Positions 12,601-21,894 of a stretch of 64,000 nt of DNA are shown piece by piece. The stretch lies in contig CM037472.1 in NCBI GenBank assembly GCA_021014325.1, positions 17,841,063-17,905,062 on the forward strand. Direction: 5' to 3'. The translations under genes were made by a program, and so were the position numbers. Origin of the DNA: Plazaster borealis. Its lineage: Eukaryota; Echinodermata; Asteroidea; Forcipulatida; Labidiasteridae. Positions within the stretch are counted from its first letter, which is position 1; each line of letters begins with the position of its first letter. The notes under the pieces were generated by a model, which saw only the letters and a program-made list of their open reading frames with translations, was not told where the DNA came from and searched no databases.

Positions 12601-15600
12601 GGCCTGGTGCAATATACATGTTGATGAATGTAGATTATGTACAAGCTCAATGTCATGGCGCTGCTTACCAATGATATCCGCGCTTACATCACCCTGTAAA
12701 GCGCGTAATGGGTAGTGGCAGGGTGAAACGCAGAATTCCATGGTAAGCAGCGCCATGAATTTGTGCCCAGGTCTGTGTGAAGAAAAAGCAAGCAGTGATG
12801 CATAGTATAATGTCTTACATGTTCTCCCTTACACCGTTGTACAAAGAAGACATCTAGTCAAGGGGAATGACTTCTAGTGATATTTGATCCTCATACATGC
12901 ATATGTAGTTCAAGCTTTTAGATGGGCCCAATTTCATACAGCTGCTTCAGCAGAGAATTATGTTTAGCAACTTGCTGCTAAGCAAAGATAAGCAGGATAC
13001 CAGTCATAGATTATACATGTGACATGGTACTTTGGCTAGTAACCTTATTCTGGTAAGCATAATTTTGGGGGCATAGCTACTTTGTTGTGCTTAAGCAGCT
13101 CCATGAAATTGGGCCCTGACAATTTTGCAGAAACATAAGTTATCGCTCCATTATTTGTACAATATAAGGCTTTGGTAAAATTGGTAAAAAGTACGCATAC
13201 AATGTACACTTGAGGTGCCATACAGGCCACTTCCCAAAGGATGTAATAATGGTTCAAAGAGACTTTATAACGGGTTCAGTGACTTGCTTCCCTGTAAAGT
13301 GTTCCTATTTGTTTCCATGACAACCATCTGTCAGGGGCATCCATTGACGTAAACACCATCATGTATGCGTCATTTATTTGATTCTAATTGGATGACAGGG
13401 CATTAGAAATAAATATATATACTGCAATTGCTGGGGGGACCGTAGGATTAAAGCTACAAGTTATTCAACACAAAGATTCAGGGCCATTTTTTCTCCCTCA
13501 GTTTATATATGTTGTGCAGGATTTGTTAAGGTCTATATTTATGTCATTCGCTGAAGAGTTGTTAGATTTTCTCTTCATTGTGAGCAAATTGATTTACAAA
13601 AATTAACGATGATAACACCCGGGTGATATGCTGGTGGAATTATTTTTCCACAGAACTCGGGAAAGTACTGGGTATACAGTGCTTAATACACATCGGTGTA
13701 AGGGCAAAAAACCCAAATAATATTCTTTATCTCCCTGATGCAAACACTGTTGCTTTGCATTCCTAAGATTGGTTAATGATTTTTGTGATAATTTTTAAAA
13801 TGATCTTGATTCTACAGAGCTTCAAATCATTTGATTCTGAGCTAATGATGGACTCCATTGAGCAGATGTCATTCAGACTCGAGAACAGCAAGAGACGAAA
13901 CTCCTCTATGGAAATTCATGTGAACGCCTTGAATAAACAAGTGGACACCTTTAACACATCCAGCAAGTAAGTCCACTTACACAAATGATGTAGTAAGTTA
14001 CAAGCTGTACCAAATTCAACCCAGCCATAACAAAATGGTTTATGAGGCTGACAGGAAATTTCATATGTGACGTTAGTCACTATTTTGGGCTCATATCACC
14101 TGTCCCGATATCCTTGGTTAATTTCAGGCTGTCTTCGACCGGGGGCAGTGACTCCTCTTGTAGCTCCTCCCCTGAGTTTGATGTCCTATATGAGGAGCTG
14201 TCTGATTGGCTGAGTGACCTACATATGGCTGTGACTGACAGCCAGCAGTGCCAATCAGATCAGAGGATGTCTCAGATGTGCAAGGTGAGGATCAGGAGGG
14301 CTTATTTCATGAAGATGAATTGTGCTGGGTAGTAGATGTTGCTACTGTTTTCACGAATACCGTATAATTGTATGTACTTGTATGTATGTCATCATGATGC
14401 ATTGTTGGTGAAAATGGTGATGGTAAACAAGTTTGCTTACATGAACTTGGGTTGTTTTTTGGGGGGGTGGGGGCTGCAATGGTTTCCCCAATTGACCTAA
14501 TTAATCCATCATGGTATTATTCCACTTTTTACTCATTGTATACTCAAAAATGAGGTTTTTTTTTAAAACAAACATTCAGGATATTCAGTAGCAATTTTCA
14601 TATTGAGGCGCTATCTTCAATGGTGTATTAATTTTATAAGTTGTAATAGGTTGAATGGCTTCTGACTGGCACCCACCTCTAACATTAGGGCTAGATGGTA
14701 GAGTGCCGGCATGTTAATCTGGAGGTTGCTGGTTCAAATCTCTTTCTTGTCAATCTTTCCTTTTTCAACCCACAATTAATTTTAACTTAGTTTACAAAAG
14801 GAAGGCTTTATAACTTTTTAAAAAATTAAAGAAAACTAATTTTAATTTTAATTTTAGGGATATACACAAGAACTCCAATTGCGAGAGGTCACCCGCTCCA
14901 AGCTGAACAAGAAAGCCAACCATCTCCTAACAAGACGTCCATCCACTTGCTCAGAAGTCACTGCCAAGATACAGTCAATCAATCAGCAGTGGACCAACCT
15001 GCAGGCACGCCTCACACCGAGCGACGAGGCCTGCTCTCAGGGCACTGTGGCATTCACAAGCTCTGAAGAGGCCATGACGGTGACCTTGGAGGTGGAGGAG
15101 GTCATAGTTCAGCTGAAGGGATGGCTGACGGAGATGGAGAGAAAACTGTTTGCTACAGAGAGCATCAGATGTCCAGGAAGCATTCAACAAATTGAAAAAA
15201 GACTTGCAGCTCATGAGGTTGGTAAAAAATATAGAAAAACATTTTGAAAAGTCTTAACTATTCGGATCCAGAAATCAAATATATGGCCAGTCAAGTGATT
15301 ATTGACTTACAACTTGATAACAATTTGTGCTTTTAACTATTAATTGTAAAGAAACAATGATGTTTGCCCCCCCCCCCCCAAACTAACAGGAAAATGTACC
15401 TTGTATCATAAGGATGCTCTGTAGTTCCTCAGTGATGTGCCAGAGAATGTTAAACAATTTTTGTTGTGACATCATAATTATTATTATGTGCACAAATGTG
15501 AGACCAAAATAGGTCAAAGCTGTAGCATTTCATCATGTAAAGAAAGTTTTGTATTGTATTGTTTGTCTTGTTCTTTTCATTAGAAGTACAGGTATTATTA

Positions 15601-18600
15601 TTTTGAAAGCAGTGAAATGAAAGCCTGCAAACTTTCCTCATTTCCACCCTTTCCCTTTATTATTTATTCAAGGAAATTCAAGCAGACATTGCCAAGAACT
15701 CTGAGGGTATTCGGGTGGTGTTGAACCTGTGTGACCTCCTACAGAGAGATAAGCATGCCTGTGCCAGTGAGAGGGAGAGGGATTCTCTGCAGCTGGCTGC
15801 TTTTAACTTGGAGCGACGCTGCCAAGCTATCCAAGCTCAGGCCATGGCACTGCAGTGCAATCTGGAGGAAAAAGTTAGAACATTCAAGGTGTGATTTCAA
15901 AAACTAATTGTTTACTCTTATAAATATTCTTGTGTATTTGGTTTTTAAATTTTTTTTTACCCAACCCACCCTAAAATATATTTGCTCAGGCCATGGCACT
16001 GTAGTGCAATCTGGAGGAAAAACTTTGAACATTCAAGGTGTGATTTCAAAAACATTGTTTGCTCTTATAAATATCTTGTGCATTTGGGTTTTTTTTTTTT
16101 TACCCCCACCCACCCTAAAATATATTTTGTGAAAATATGGTAGGTTGGTGATTTGTTTTCTCCTAAAATGTTGTTATTTTAAGCTCTGTTTGTATGATGT
16201 CTTAAAACAAATTCTTGTAAAATTTAACTCAAAGTAACCTTGTTTTCAAATATTTTTAGTTTACTGTGGCTTTAAAAAATCTTGAACAGAATAATAATTT
16301 GTTGTTTCTTGTACGTTGTACTTCTTTTACAGGAATACAGTACAATTGCTGCTGTTAAGGACGACCAGGAAACTTCCTCTTGTGAAGAGGCAGTCGCAGA
16401 TGATGAAAGTATTGTACCGACGAGTTTGAAAACCAATCTTCACTCATACCAACCCTCTGGAGCTAAAGATGATTCCGACATATTTGGCCTCGGTCAGAGT
16501 ATCAATTACGATGATATCCTTTTGGTCCGTGAGGCTTTCTCCGAGAATGATGCCTACAGTATTAGTGATGCCTCTGAGGTGTCTCTTGGAGATTTTGCTT
16601 TTGATGATGTGTTGTTGATGAAGGAAGAAGAGGTCGTGCCATCGGTGCCGACCCAAACCCCAGACATAATGGAGCTGAGTGATGAGATGATTGATGCCTA
16701 CCTGAGAATGGAAGAAGACCAGCTGAGGCAGGAGGACGAGATCGATTGTGACATCCTACCGGAGGTTGCTGAGATTCGAGGGCGGAGCAACTCTGAACTG
16801 GAGTTCTGGTCCATGTCCTTCCGAGATGATAATGTGATGACAACTTCAGTGGAGCTGCCTCATGTCATGCCATCACTGGAGGATCTGGATTGTGTACCGG
16901 TGCTCCTTCAAGCACAAAGCAGCATCTCTAAGCCATCTCCAAATTTTACACTTGAGGAGCCTCTGCGTTCCCCCACAAACTACCGTCCTATTACTCTCGG
17001 GAAGTACAGCACTGGAATGGTGGACCATATGTCCTCTGTTGTTGAAGATGCCCTGGAAAGTCTCTGCTCTGAAGATGATGAATTTGAAGAAAATTATGAT
17101 GACGAATTTGATGGAGACGACGAAGATGAAGATGTAGATGTAACTCTCACAGAGGAAAGGTGTCAGAGTAAATTAATGCCAGATGAAGGAGTAGAAGATG
17201 AGGTTGAAGCCTTTCTTTTTGCTATGGAAGACGTAGATGAATCCACGGATGACCTCTCCCAAGACCTAAAGCCAGCCAAACCTCTAAGCCGATCCCTTCC
17301 TGTAACCTACCGCTCGATGATATTCACTGATGTTCCAACTCATGATTATCCAGCATCCTTTCCCAGCCAACCAGTTTCCAAAACATGGTCTCATCCAAGT
17401 GTTACCATCGCAAAGTCACCCCATCAGAAAAAAGGTTTCTTTCCCTCCCATGCCAATTGTTTCTTGCCCAATGCTTATGAGGATGTCCATACCAGCAGTC
17501 CAGTAAAGTCCAACCCGTCCTCTGAGTTTCACAAGCTTCGTCGTCGTCTGAGTCAGGTATCGAACTCACCAATAGAAGAGGAGACAACTAGGCGGAGTGA
17601 GCCATGTTCTCAACTACCACCCCAAGACAACTTACTGAATATCACAGACCTGAGCCTGTCGCACATGTACGAGTCTCTAGACTTTGCAACAGAGCTGACA
17701 AATTCCCTCATGCCCGGGACCCATCACTCAAGAGACGACGTAGACAGTCCGCTTGAGTTCCCCCTCCTCGACAGAATGGATGACTCCGACTGTGAGTCTT
17801 TCAGCGAAAGTGACGATGAGGGTAGTGAAAGGGAAGACCCTGTCCAGACTTGGATTAACAACAACATGCCGACCCCTCCCCAAATCAATCCCCTTGAAAT
17901 GCCACTGGAGTTAACCTTCACCCCTGCCTACAACCTGGATGCTAGCATTCAAGAAATACCCACCCATGACCTTCCTAGCTTGCCGGTCTGTAACCACACT
18001 GAGGTGCATCTCCAGCTGGAAGTTTCAGACACACTCTCCACCCCGGCTTGTGCCCCTGAGCTGGGAATATCCCAGGCACAGGAAATGGGTGGTTTCCTGG
18101 AGTCGGTCACTACAGAGAGGGAAGTTGATCTGGGTCTGTGCGCAGACTCGGCTGAGGTGGAAATAGCTGATGAGGAAGTGACCCCGGAGCCAGTCCAACA
18201 GGAAACGGTGACTAACCAGCTTACTGCAGTACATGAATGCTGTAGTGTATCACAATTGTCTGATGATAGCGTCAGTAATGGTGGTTTCAACAGCCGTAAA
18301 TTCAGAGTAAAGAATTCTCGTGACTTGAACACAATCAAGGAACGATTGAGGAAGGAGATCATGGAGCAGTCAAACAAGAAGCAGGCGTACTTCACATACG
18401 TCTCTCAGCTTGCAGAGGTTTGTTCTGATGACGCAGAGTTGGGTCAGATCCTTGGGGAGTTCAATCGTCAGAAGTGTTACTTGTGGTCTATCGGGGGTTC
18501 CCTTGAGCAACCAAAACGGCCAATAGATGATAATCAAGATAACCTAAACACAGTGGACGATAGCTGGATGGAACTGATATCCCAGTGTAGCGACGATACA

Positions 18601-21134
18601 GACAAACTTATTGAAGCCTCAAGTTCTCTGATTGAGGAACTGGAAAGGAGCGCCCATATGCAGGCGAAACCCTTGCCAGAGGATGAGATAGGAAGCTGGC
18701 GTGATGTCATCATACTGTGGCTGAACGAACAAGGTGTCCCTTCAGTGACTGATGTAGTGGCACCAGGCCATGATGTCACAGCTCACAGTGATGCTGATGT
18801 CACAACTGATGGTGTGATCGATTGTGATTCAAGGATGGAAAAGGACGCCACAGTAGAGGGGGAACTTGGCAGCAATTTGGATTTGGAGAAAAATCCAGCA
18901 TCGTCGGGCTTGGAGAATGCCACAGACAATGGCGCTGTTCTTGACTGCAGTCATCAAGATATGACGAATGAAGACCTGGTTGATGGAAATGATGCCAATG
19001 TGATCTCATCACTGTGGTCACCTTCCTCCGAGATGGTTGACAGTGGAAACTTCTCTGTCGATGGAATTTTGGATGTAAGTACATGTGGAATTATTTAATT
19101 TTCCAAAACATTCCTTACAGATTTGCCTTAAATAATTCTCTGATTATTTAATGCCTCTTTCAGGCTATTTCAAAGTTCAAAGGTTATATTAAATGAAGCA
19201 AAATTCTTCCGTCTATAGTTCTGATACGTATGTTCAGAAGACCACTTCAAGTTCAAAAACAGTTAATGAGAATATTCCTAACAAGTTACCAGAAGAGGCA
19301 CTGCTTCTTACAGATGAGACAATTTTGTTGAAGGTGTACCTGTTCGAGTAATTAAAATTTGTGGCGTGGTAATTTAAAGGTATCGTACACGTTTGGTAAT
19401 GACTCAAAACAAATATTAGCATAAAAACTTACTTGGTAACAAGCAACGGAGAGCTGTTGATAGTATAAAACATTGTGGGAAACGACTTCCTCTGAAGTAA
19501 CGTAGTTTTTGAGAAAGAGGTAATTTCTCACTAAATAATAAAAACTTCTTGCAAGAAGTTTTTATTCCTATCTGAAAGCACACAATTGTACAACATGGGT
19601 GTTTTTTCTTTCATCATTTTCTTGCAACTTCGATGACCAATTGAGCCCAAATTTTCACAGGCTTGTTATTTTATGCATATGTTGGGATACACCAAGTGAG
19701 AACACTGGTCGTTGACAATTTCCAAACGTGTTCAGTGCCTTTAATTGCAATCATTTACAACATGTAAATATGTAAATGTTATCAACATCAGTGTATAGCA
19801 ATCTATAGTAATATAGGCATATCCAGTGTGTGTATACTGTACTCAGTTTCCTTGTTATGTTTGCAGTACACCAGGAAGTGAAACTAAATCTAAGGTCAAC
19901 AACAGAGTCTGAATTAAATCACTCAATGAAAGACATGTTCCTCCCAAAATATTCCAAAAAGACGCAAAACACTTTTTGTTCTTCATACTACATGTACCTT
20001 CACCCATACTGGTTTTGACATGAAATATTCTTTTGATAGATATAACTACTTACGCAAAGGAAATGATCATCTATTCTGCTATTAAACATTGCGAAGTTAA
20101 TAATTAAGCATCCCGTAAGAAACCTCAGAAACTAGTTTCAAAAACAAGTTTAAAGGTACGCCCTTCATAATCTCATCCACCTTCAAACACTGTTGTAGTT
20201 GGGCATCAACCCTCATTGTTTAGAGTACACTTCCTGTTAGTATTTTTATTTCAAGGAAACATAATATAATCTGAATGGATTGCCATCTGGCCTGTCTTTG
20301 CTCCAGTTTATCAGTTTGGTTTTTTTAGGGGTAGGTTGTAAACTGCAAAATGAAACAAGAAGAAACTTTTGCAGTGCTTGTTTATAGTAAACTTTTGAAG
20401 CATTTTGAGTCAGCGACATCTACACATGCTGCATTTGGAAGAAAGTAATCATTAAATAAACATAATGTGTAGGCTTACATTATGAAATGAAGTTAATAGA
20501 CCTTTTATCATGGTGCAACCGTATTGTTTTTCTTGTATTCAAATTAGTAATTACCAAATTGAAGCTGGAGGAAAAAATAGTCGGGCCCTTTTTTGTAAAA
20601 ATAAACAAATGGCAATCATTATGCATAAAGGGATATGAAAAAGGGGAAAGGCTGGAGTAGAATGATAAAGGTTTTTAAAAGTTTATTGGACAAGTGTGTA
20701 TGTTCAAAAGAAGTCTCAACACTGAACATTTTTACCCTCCTTTTCCATATCAGGAAGAAAGCTTGACGCATGAGGCACATGACACAACCCTGATCCCTTT
20801 AACCTCTACCCAGAAGGTTATCTCAGCTGCCAACTGTCACAAGAACCAGAGCAAACACACCGCTACCCCAGCGTCCCCCATCCTCCCTAAACTCACCACA
20901 GATGTTGCAACAGGAGAACATCCCACTCCTGCCACCACCTGGTCTCGTGTCCTCTGCATCGGCATACCCATCTGCATCTTTCTCTTCCTCTGCGTACTCT
21001 TTGTCATCCTGCTCCCAGCTGTTGTTGTCTCGGCAACAGGAGAATGCTCCCTCTCCCTGGTCGACAACATGTTGTTGAACAGCCCCAGCTGGGAACCGAT
21101 TTTAAATTACGTCAGAGGGCCTCCTCCTCAGTAA
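3374..21134 (+). CDS. KASH-domain, spectrin-repeat nuclear envelope protein (nesprin/Klarsicht/AKAP6-like), 9 exons
   Basis: Predicted role: an outer nuclear membrane protein whose cytoplasmic spectrin repeats bind cytoskeletal or signalling partners and whose lumenal tail binds SUN-domain proteins, forming a LINC bridge. Exon model seen in the sequence: 3374-3607, 5703-5825, 9091-9315, 13818-13966, 14128-14284, 14858-15217, 15673-15888, 16333-19074, 20754-21134. All junctions are GT-AG and in phase (phase 0 except exon 4/5, phase 2), giving about 1,528 residues. Order: basic N-terminus (1-78), spectrin-like helices (about 79-490), acidic low-complexity region (about 489-1402), transmembrane helix (about 1469-1495), lumenal tail ending PPPQ. 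There is no calponin-homology domain, so this is not a giant nesprin N-terminus. The long acidic exon between repeats and KASH is unlike compact nesprins and recalls the layout of AKAP6. Orthology is unresolved; small exons may be missing. Confidence 0.88.
3608..5702 (+). other. Gene 1 intron 1
   Basis: Intron with a diverged tandem duplication (4507-5020) and a C-tract at about 5027-5037. No exon-like segment recognised. Confidence 0.6.
4507..5020. repeat. Diverged intronic tandem duplication
   Basis: Two copies share TGTCAC(A/G)TGTAG, ACTTTCATTTACAT, ACTCAATGCAAATTAAAGGT and CAAAATTATC(A/G)GCAAAA. The word ACTCAATGCAAATTAAAGG occurs at 4659 and 4942, a spacing of 283 bases. Copies differ by many substitutions and indels. 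Confidence 0.65.
5703..5825 (+). CDS. Gene 1 exon 2: first spectrin-repeat helix A
   Basis: Exactly 41 codons between a TTTAATGTAG acceptor and a CTG/GTATGT donor, phase 0 at both ends. The peptide begins EFHEDLNRLISWLSTSI, a typical spectrin helix A with the conserved Trp of the L-x-x-W-L pattern. It continues through VQLEKYL into exon 3. Adjacent introns contain only repeats. Confidence 0.82.
5973..6110. mobile_element. Short foldback element
   Basis: Perfect or near-perfect terminal inverted repeats GTGCAAGTCTTGCGCGT and ACGCGCAAGACTTGCAC bound a 138-base non-coding segment. Confidence 0.6.
6697..6893. mobile_element. Family A palindromic MITE, copy 2
   Basis: Begins GGGCCCAATTTCATAGAGCT and ends CAGCTCTATTAAACTGGGCCC (a slightly decayed right repeat). 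197 bases, same size as copy 1. Confidence 0.85.
8022..8422 (+). mobile_element. tRNA-derived SINE (family S1), full-length copy
   Basis: The head has an RNA polymerase III box A (TGGCCGAGCGG) and box B (GGTTTGAGTCC) of a Leu/Ser-type tRNA. It is followed by a body with GGGACGTAAAGCCGTAGGTCC and a TATTATTA tail. The same unit recurs at 31469 and 59352. It is not a functional tRNA: the cloverleaf is decayed and the body continues for about 300 bases. Confidence 0.8.
9091..9315 (+). CDS. Gene 1 exon 3: spectrin-repeat helices B and C
   Basis: Seventy-five codons, phase 0 on both sides; acceptor TTTATCAAG (weaker than CAG) and donor CAG/GTACTG. The peptide shows heptad-patterned helices: MEIQTHQHQKDSVILRGQDF (helix B like) and LIAAQYQLLEERLDTQFRQL (helix C like). 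The product is cytoplasmic coiled-coil or spectrin type. A spurious open frame continues past 9315 into the intron, but the donor is strong. Confidence 0.82.
11500..11675. mobile_element. Decayed family A element
   Basis: Diverged match to family A: ATTTCAAAGAGCTATTTTAAGC at the left, GCACAAATTAGCTAAGC inside, and a degraded right end with GGTTCAATGGAATTGG. It sits about 50 bases from the next family A copy. Confidence 0.45.
11726..11918. mobile_element. Family A palindromic MITE, copy 3
   Basis: Left end TGGCCCAATTTCATAAAGCT, right end TTTTATGAAATTGGGCCC, with GCTTAGC-type inner repeats. 193 bases. Confidence 0.8.
12436..12607. mobile_element. Family F MITE-like element, copy 1
   Basis: Bounded by inverted repeats CAGGCCTGGAATT and AATTCCAGGCCTGG. 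The internal sequence TCTTGGTGCCCCTT also occurs, reverse-complemented (AAGGGGCACCAAGG-like), in the copy at 40135-40284. Confidence 0.65.
12653..12758. mobile_element. Small foldback element
   Basis: Terminal inverted repeats TCATGGCGCTGCTTACCA and TGGTAAGCAGCGCCATGA (18 bases, identical) flank about 70 bases. Confidence 0.7.
12924..13116. mobile_element. Family A palindromic MITE, copy 4
   Basis: Left end GGGCCCAATTTCATACAGCT, right end AGCTCCATGAAATTGGGCCC. 193 bases. Confidence 0.85.
13621..13718 (+). mobile_element. SINE family S2, 3' fragment
   Basis: Contains GTGATATGCTGGTGGAATTA, TTTTTCCACAGAACTCGGG and ACAGTGCTTAATACACATCG, matching the body of the element at 63264-63428. Confidence 0.6.
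13818..13966 (+). CDS. Gene 1 exon 4: helical linker between spectrin repeats
   Basis: Acceptor TTCTACAG/AGC; donor CAA/GTAAGT, phase 2. The peptide starts SFKSFDSELMMDSIEQM and continues with charged helical sequence ending NTSSK. Only the combination with exon 5 keeps the frame (149 + 157 bases = 102 codons), which supports both boundaries. Confidence 0.8.
14128..14284 (+). CDS. Gene 1 exon 5: Ser-rich hinge and second spectrin helix A
   Basis: Acceptor TTAATTTCAG; donor AAG/GTGAGG. A serine-rich hinge (SSTGGSDSSCSSSP) is followed by FDVLYEELSDWLSDLHMAV, a helix A with the conserved Trp. It resembles the exon 2 helix (E-x-L-x-x-W-L-S), consistent with a repeated unit. Confidence 0.82.
14688..14755 (+). 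repeat. tRNA-like sequence, SINE head fragment
   Basis: CTAGATGGTAGAGTGCCGGC resembles box A and GGTTCAAATCTC resembles box B, separated by GTTAATCTGG. There is no acceptor-stem pairing to the following bases, so it is a SINE remnant rather than a tRNA gene. Confidence 0.4.
14858..15217 (+). CDS. Gene 1 exon 6: spectrin helices B/C and third helix A
   Basis: One hundred and twenty codons, phase 0; acceptor ATTTTAATTTTAG, donor GAG/GTTGGT. The first half holds REVTRSKLNKKANHLLTRRP and INQQWTNLQARLTP, matching spectrin helices B and C, where 'W-x-x-L-x-x-R' is the classic helix C signature. The second half holds VEEVIVQLKGWLTEMERKL, a new helix A, and ends in QIEKRLAAHE, the start of helix B. 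Confidence 0.86.
15673..15888 (+). CDS. Gene 1 exon 7: third spectrin repeat, helices B and C
   Basis: Seventy-two codons, phase 0. The junction reads AAHE/EIQADIAKNSEG, the normal helix B continuation of a spectrin repeat. Helix C is AAFNLERRCQAIQAQAMAL. Donor AAG/GTGTGA is weak. The 3' end of this exon and its donor are duplicated directly downstream (see the repeat at 15835-16132). Confidence 0.84.
15835..16132 (+). repeat. 149-base tandem duplication of exon 7 end plus intron start
   Basis: Copy 1 (15835-15983) spans the last 54 bases of exon 7, its donor and the first intronic bases; copy 2 starts at 15984. Both contain GCTCAGGCCATGGCACTG, CAATCTGGAGGAAAAA, ACATTCAAGGTGTGATTTCA and ACCCACCCTAAAATATAT. 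Copy 2 has CTGTAG where copy 1 has CTGCAG, giving an in-frame stop, so it cannot replace the exon end. Confidence 0.9.
16333..19074 (+). CDS. Gene 1 exon 8: giant acidic, mostly disordered cytoplasmic segment
   Basis: A single 2,742-base exon (914 codons) between TTCTTTTACAG and GAT/GTAAGT, phase 0. It encodes protein residues about 489-1402. Visible features: two DD-x-L-L-x-x-E motifs (YDDILLVREAF, FDDVLLMKEEEV); a nearly pure Asp/Glu block at about residues 736-760; many Ser-Pro and Pro-rich stretches; a probable folded helical segment near residues 1140-1210 (RDLNTIKERLRKEIMEQ, SQLAEVCSDDAELGQILGEF); and a helix near 1242-1260 (DKLIEASSSLIEELERSA). The smaller open frames in other phases here are shadows. 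No enzyme motif is seen; a scaffold function is inferred. Confidence 0.88.
19075..20753 (+). other. Gene 1 intron 8
   Basis: Contains a full-length family B element (19374-19744) and a strong unused-looking acceptor at 19865-19866. Otherwise AT-rich with no exon. Confidence 0.6.
19374..19744. mobile_element. Family B TTAA-flanked MITE, copy 1
   Basis: TTAA at both ends (19374-19377, 19741-19744) flanks an element starting AGGTATCGTACACGTTTGGT and ending ACCAAACGTG-like TTCAGTGCCT. The centre has the perfect hairpin AACTTCTTGCAAGAAGTT. TTAA target duplication is typical of piggyBac-type DNA transposons. Non-coding. Confidence 0.8.
20754..21134 (+). CDS. Gene 1 last exon: transmembrane helix and KASH lumenal tail
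   Basis: Acceptor CTTTTCCATATCAG; 126 codons then TAA at 21132-21134, in phase with exon 8. A Thr/Pro-rich stalk is followed by a hydrophobic helix (RVLCIGIPICIFLFLCVLFV, then ILLPAVVV) and a tail of about 33 residues beginning near GECSLSLVDN and ending WEPILNYVRGPPPQ. In KASH peptides the last four residues are PPPX, preceded by an aromatic/Leu-Tyr segment, with a Cys that can pair with SUN; all these elements are visible. The Cys lies 28 residues before the C-terminus, against about 23 in human nesprins (from memory), so the lumenal loop is longer. Confidence 0.92.
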   Translation, partial: EESLTHEAHDTTLIPLTSTQKVISAANCHKNQSKHTATPASPILPKLTTDVATGEHPTPATTWSRVLCIGIPICIFLFLCVLFVILLPAVVVSATGECSLSLVDNMLLNSPSWEPILNYVRGPPPQ

Positions 21135-21894
21135 GTGGTGAAATATTTGTTTCATAATATAGTACTTCAGGGAGTTTGAGAAAACCCTGGCTCAGGCTTG
21201 GCTCCATCCACCGTATTTGAAGCTCTGTACTAAAGGCATACTGTGTTTGATAGAGTGGAAGCCAAAGCCGAAAAAGAAATAATTTTGTTTTCTTCAAATT
21301 TATTGTCAAATTATAAACTTGTATTCATTGGTAGTGGTTTCTACCCTTATGGTTGTAATTGAGAACTCACTGTTTTGAGTTCAATTGTATATTTTGGTGA
21401 TTACTTTGTATATGTGGTCCACTTTGAAAATATACTCATTATGAATTCATGACCTTGTAGTTCAGAATTTAGTAAGTTATACAAATGTTCACAGTGGTTT
21501 TAATTCTCCATTACATTTTGAATTCAGTAGTTTGGAAAGAAATCTTCTGGTTAAGCATGCACCAGTATTTCTTGTTTACACAAAATAACATACACTTCAT
21601 ATAATTTAAATTGTAATCCATTCACGCTTCAAATTTAATTTTCATAATTCACTGCTTATATAATCATGAATTTTAATCTAAAAGCACGCAATATACTGTA
21701 AAAATACTATTTAAATTTGTTCCAGACTCGCTTCTTATTGGTTTGGATTGGAGTCCGACCAACCATGTTCGCTTTTATGCGGAAAAAAAAATCAAACTAA
21801 CAGTTGTAGCAAGGTCGCATGTTTCTCTGATCAGTCCCTAAAACTTTCAATAGGTACAGAAAATATCCTTTAAAATAGAACTTTCTTCCATCTT

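Larger units (their letters stand above)
9316..13817 (+). other. Gene 1 intron 3
   Basis: The longest gene 1 intron. It contains two family A elements plus a decayed copy, family F, a small foldback and a SINE fragment. The open frame at 9493-9846 (minus) and others have no protein-level features. Confidence 0.55.

Noticed and set aside
16444..19084. Minus-strand and alternate-frame ORFs inside exon 8
   Set aside because: Shadows of the 914-codon coding frame, which has matching splice sites and phase with both neighbours.
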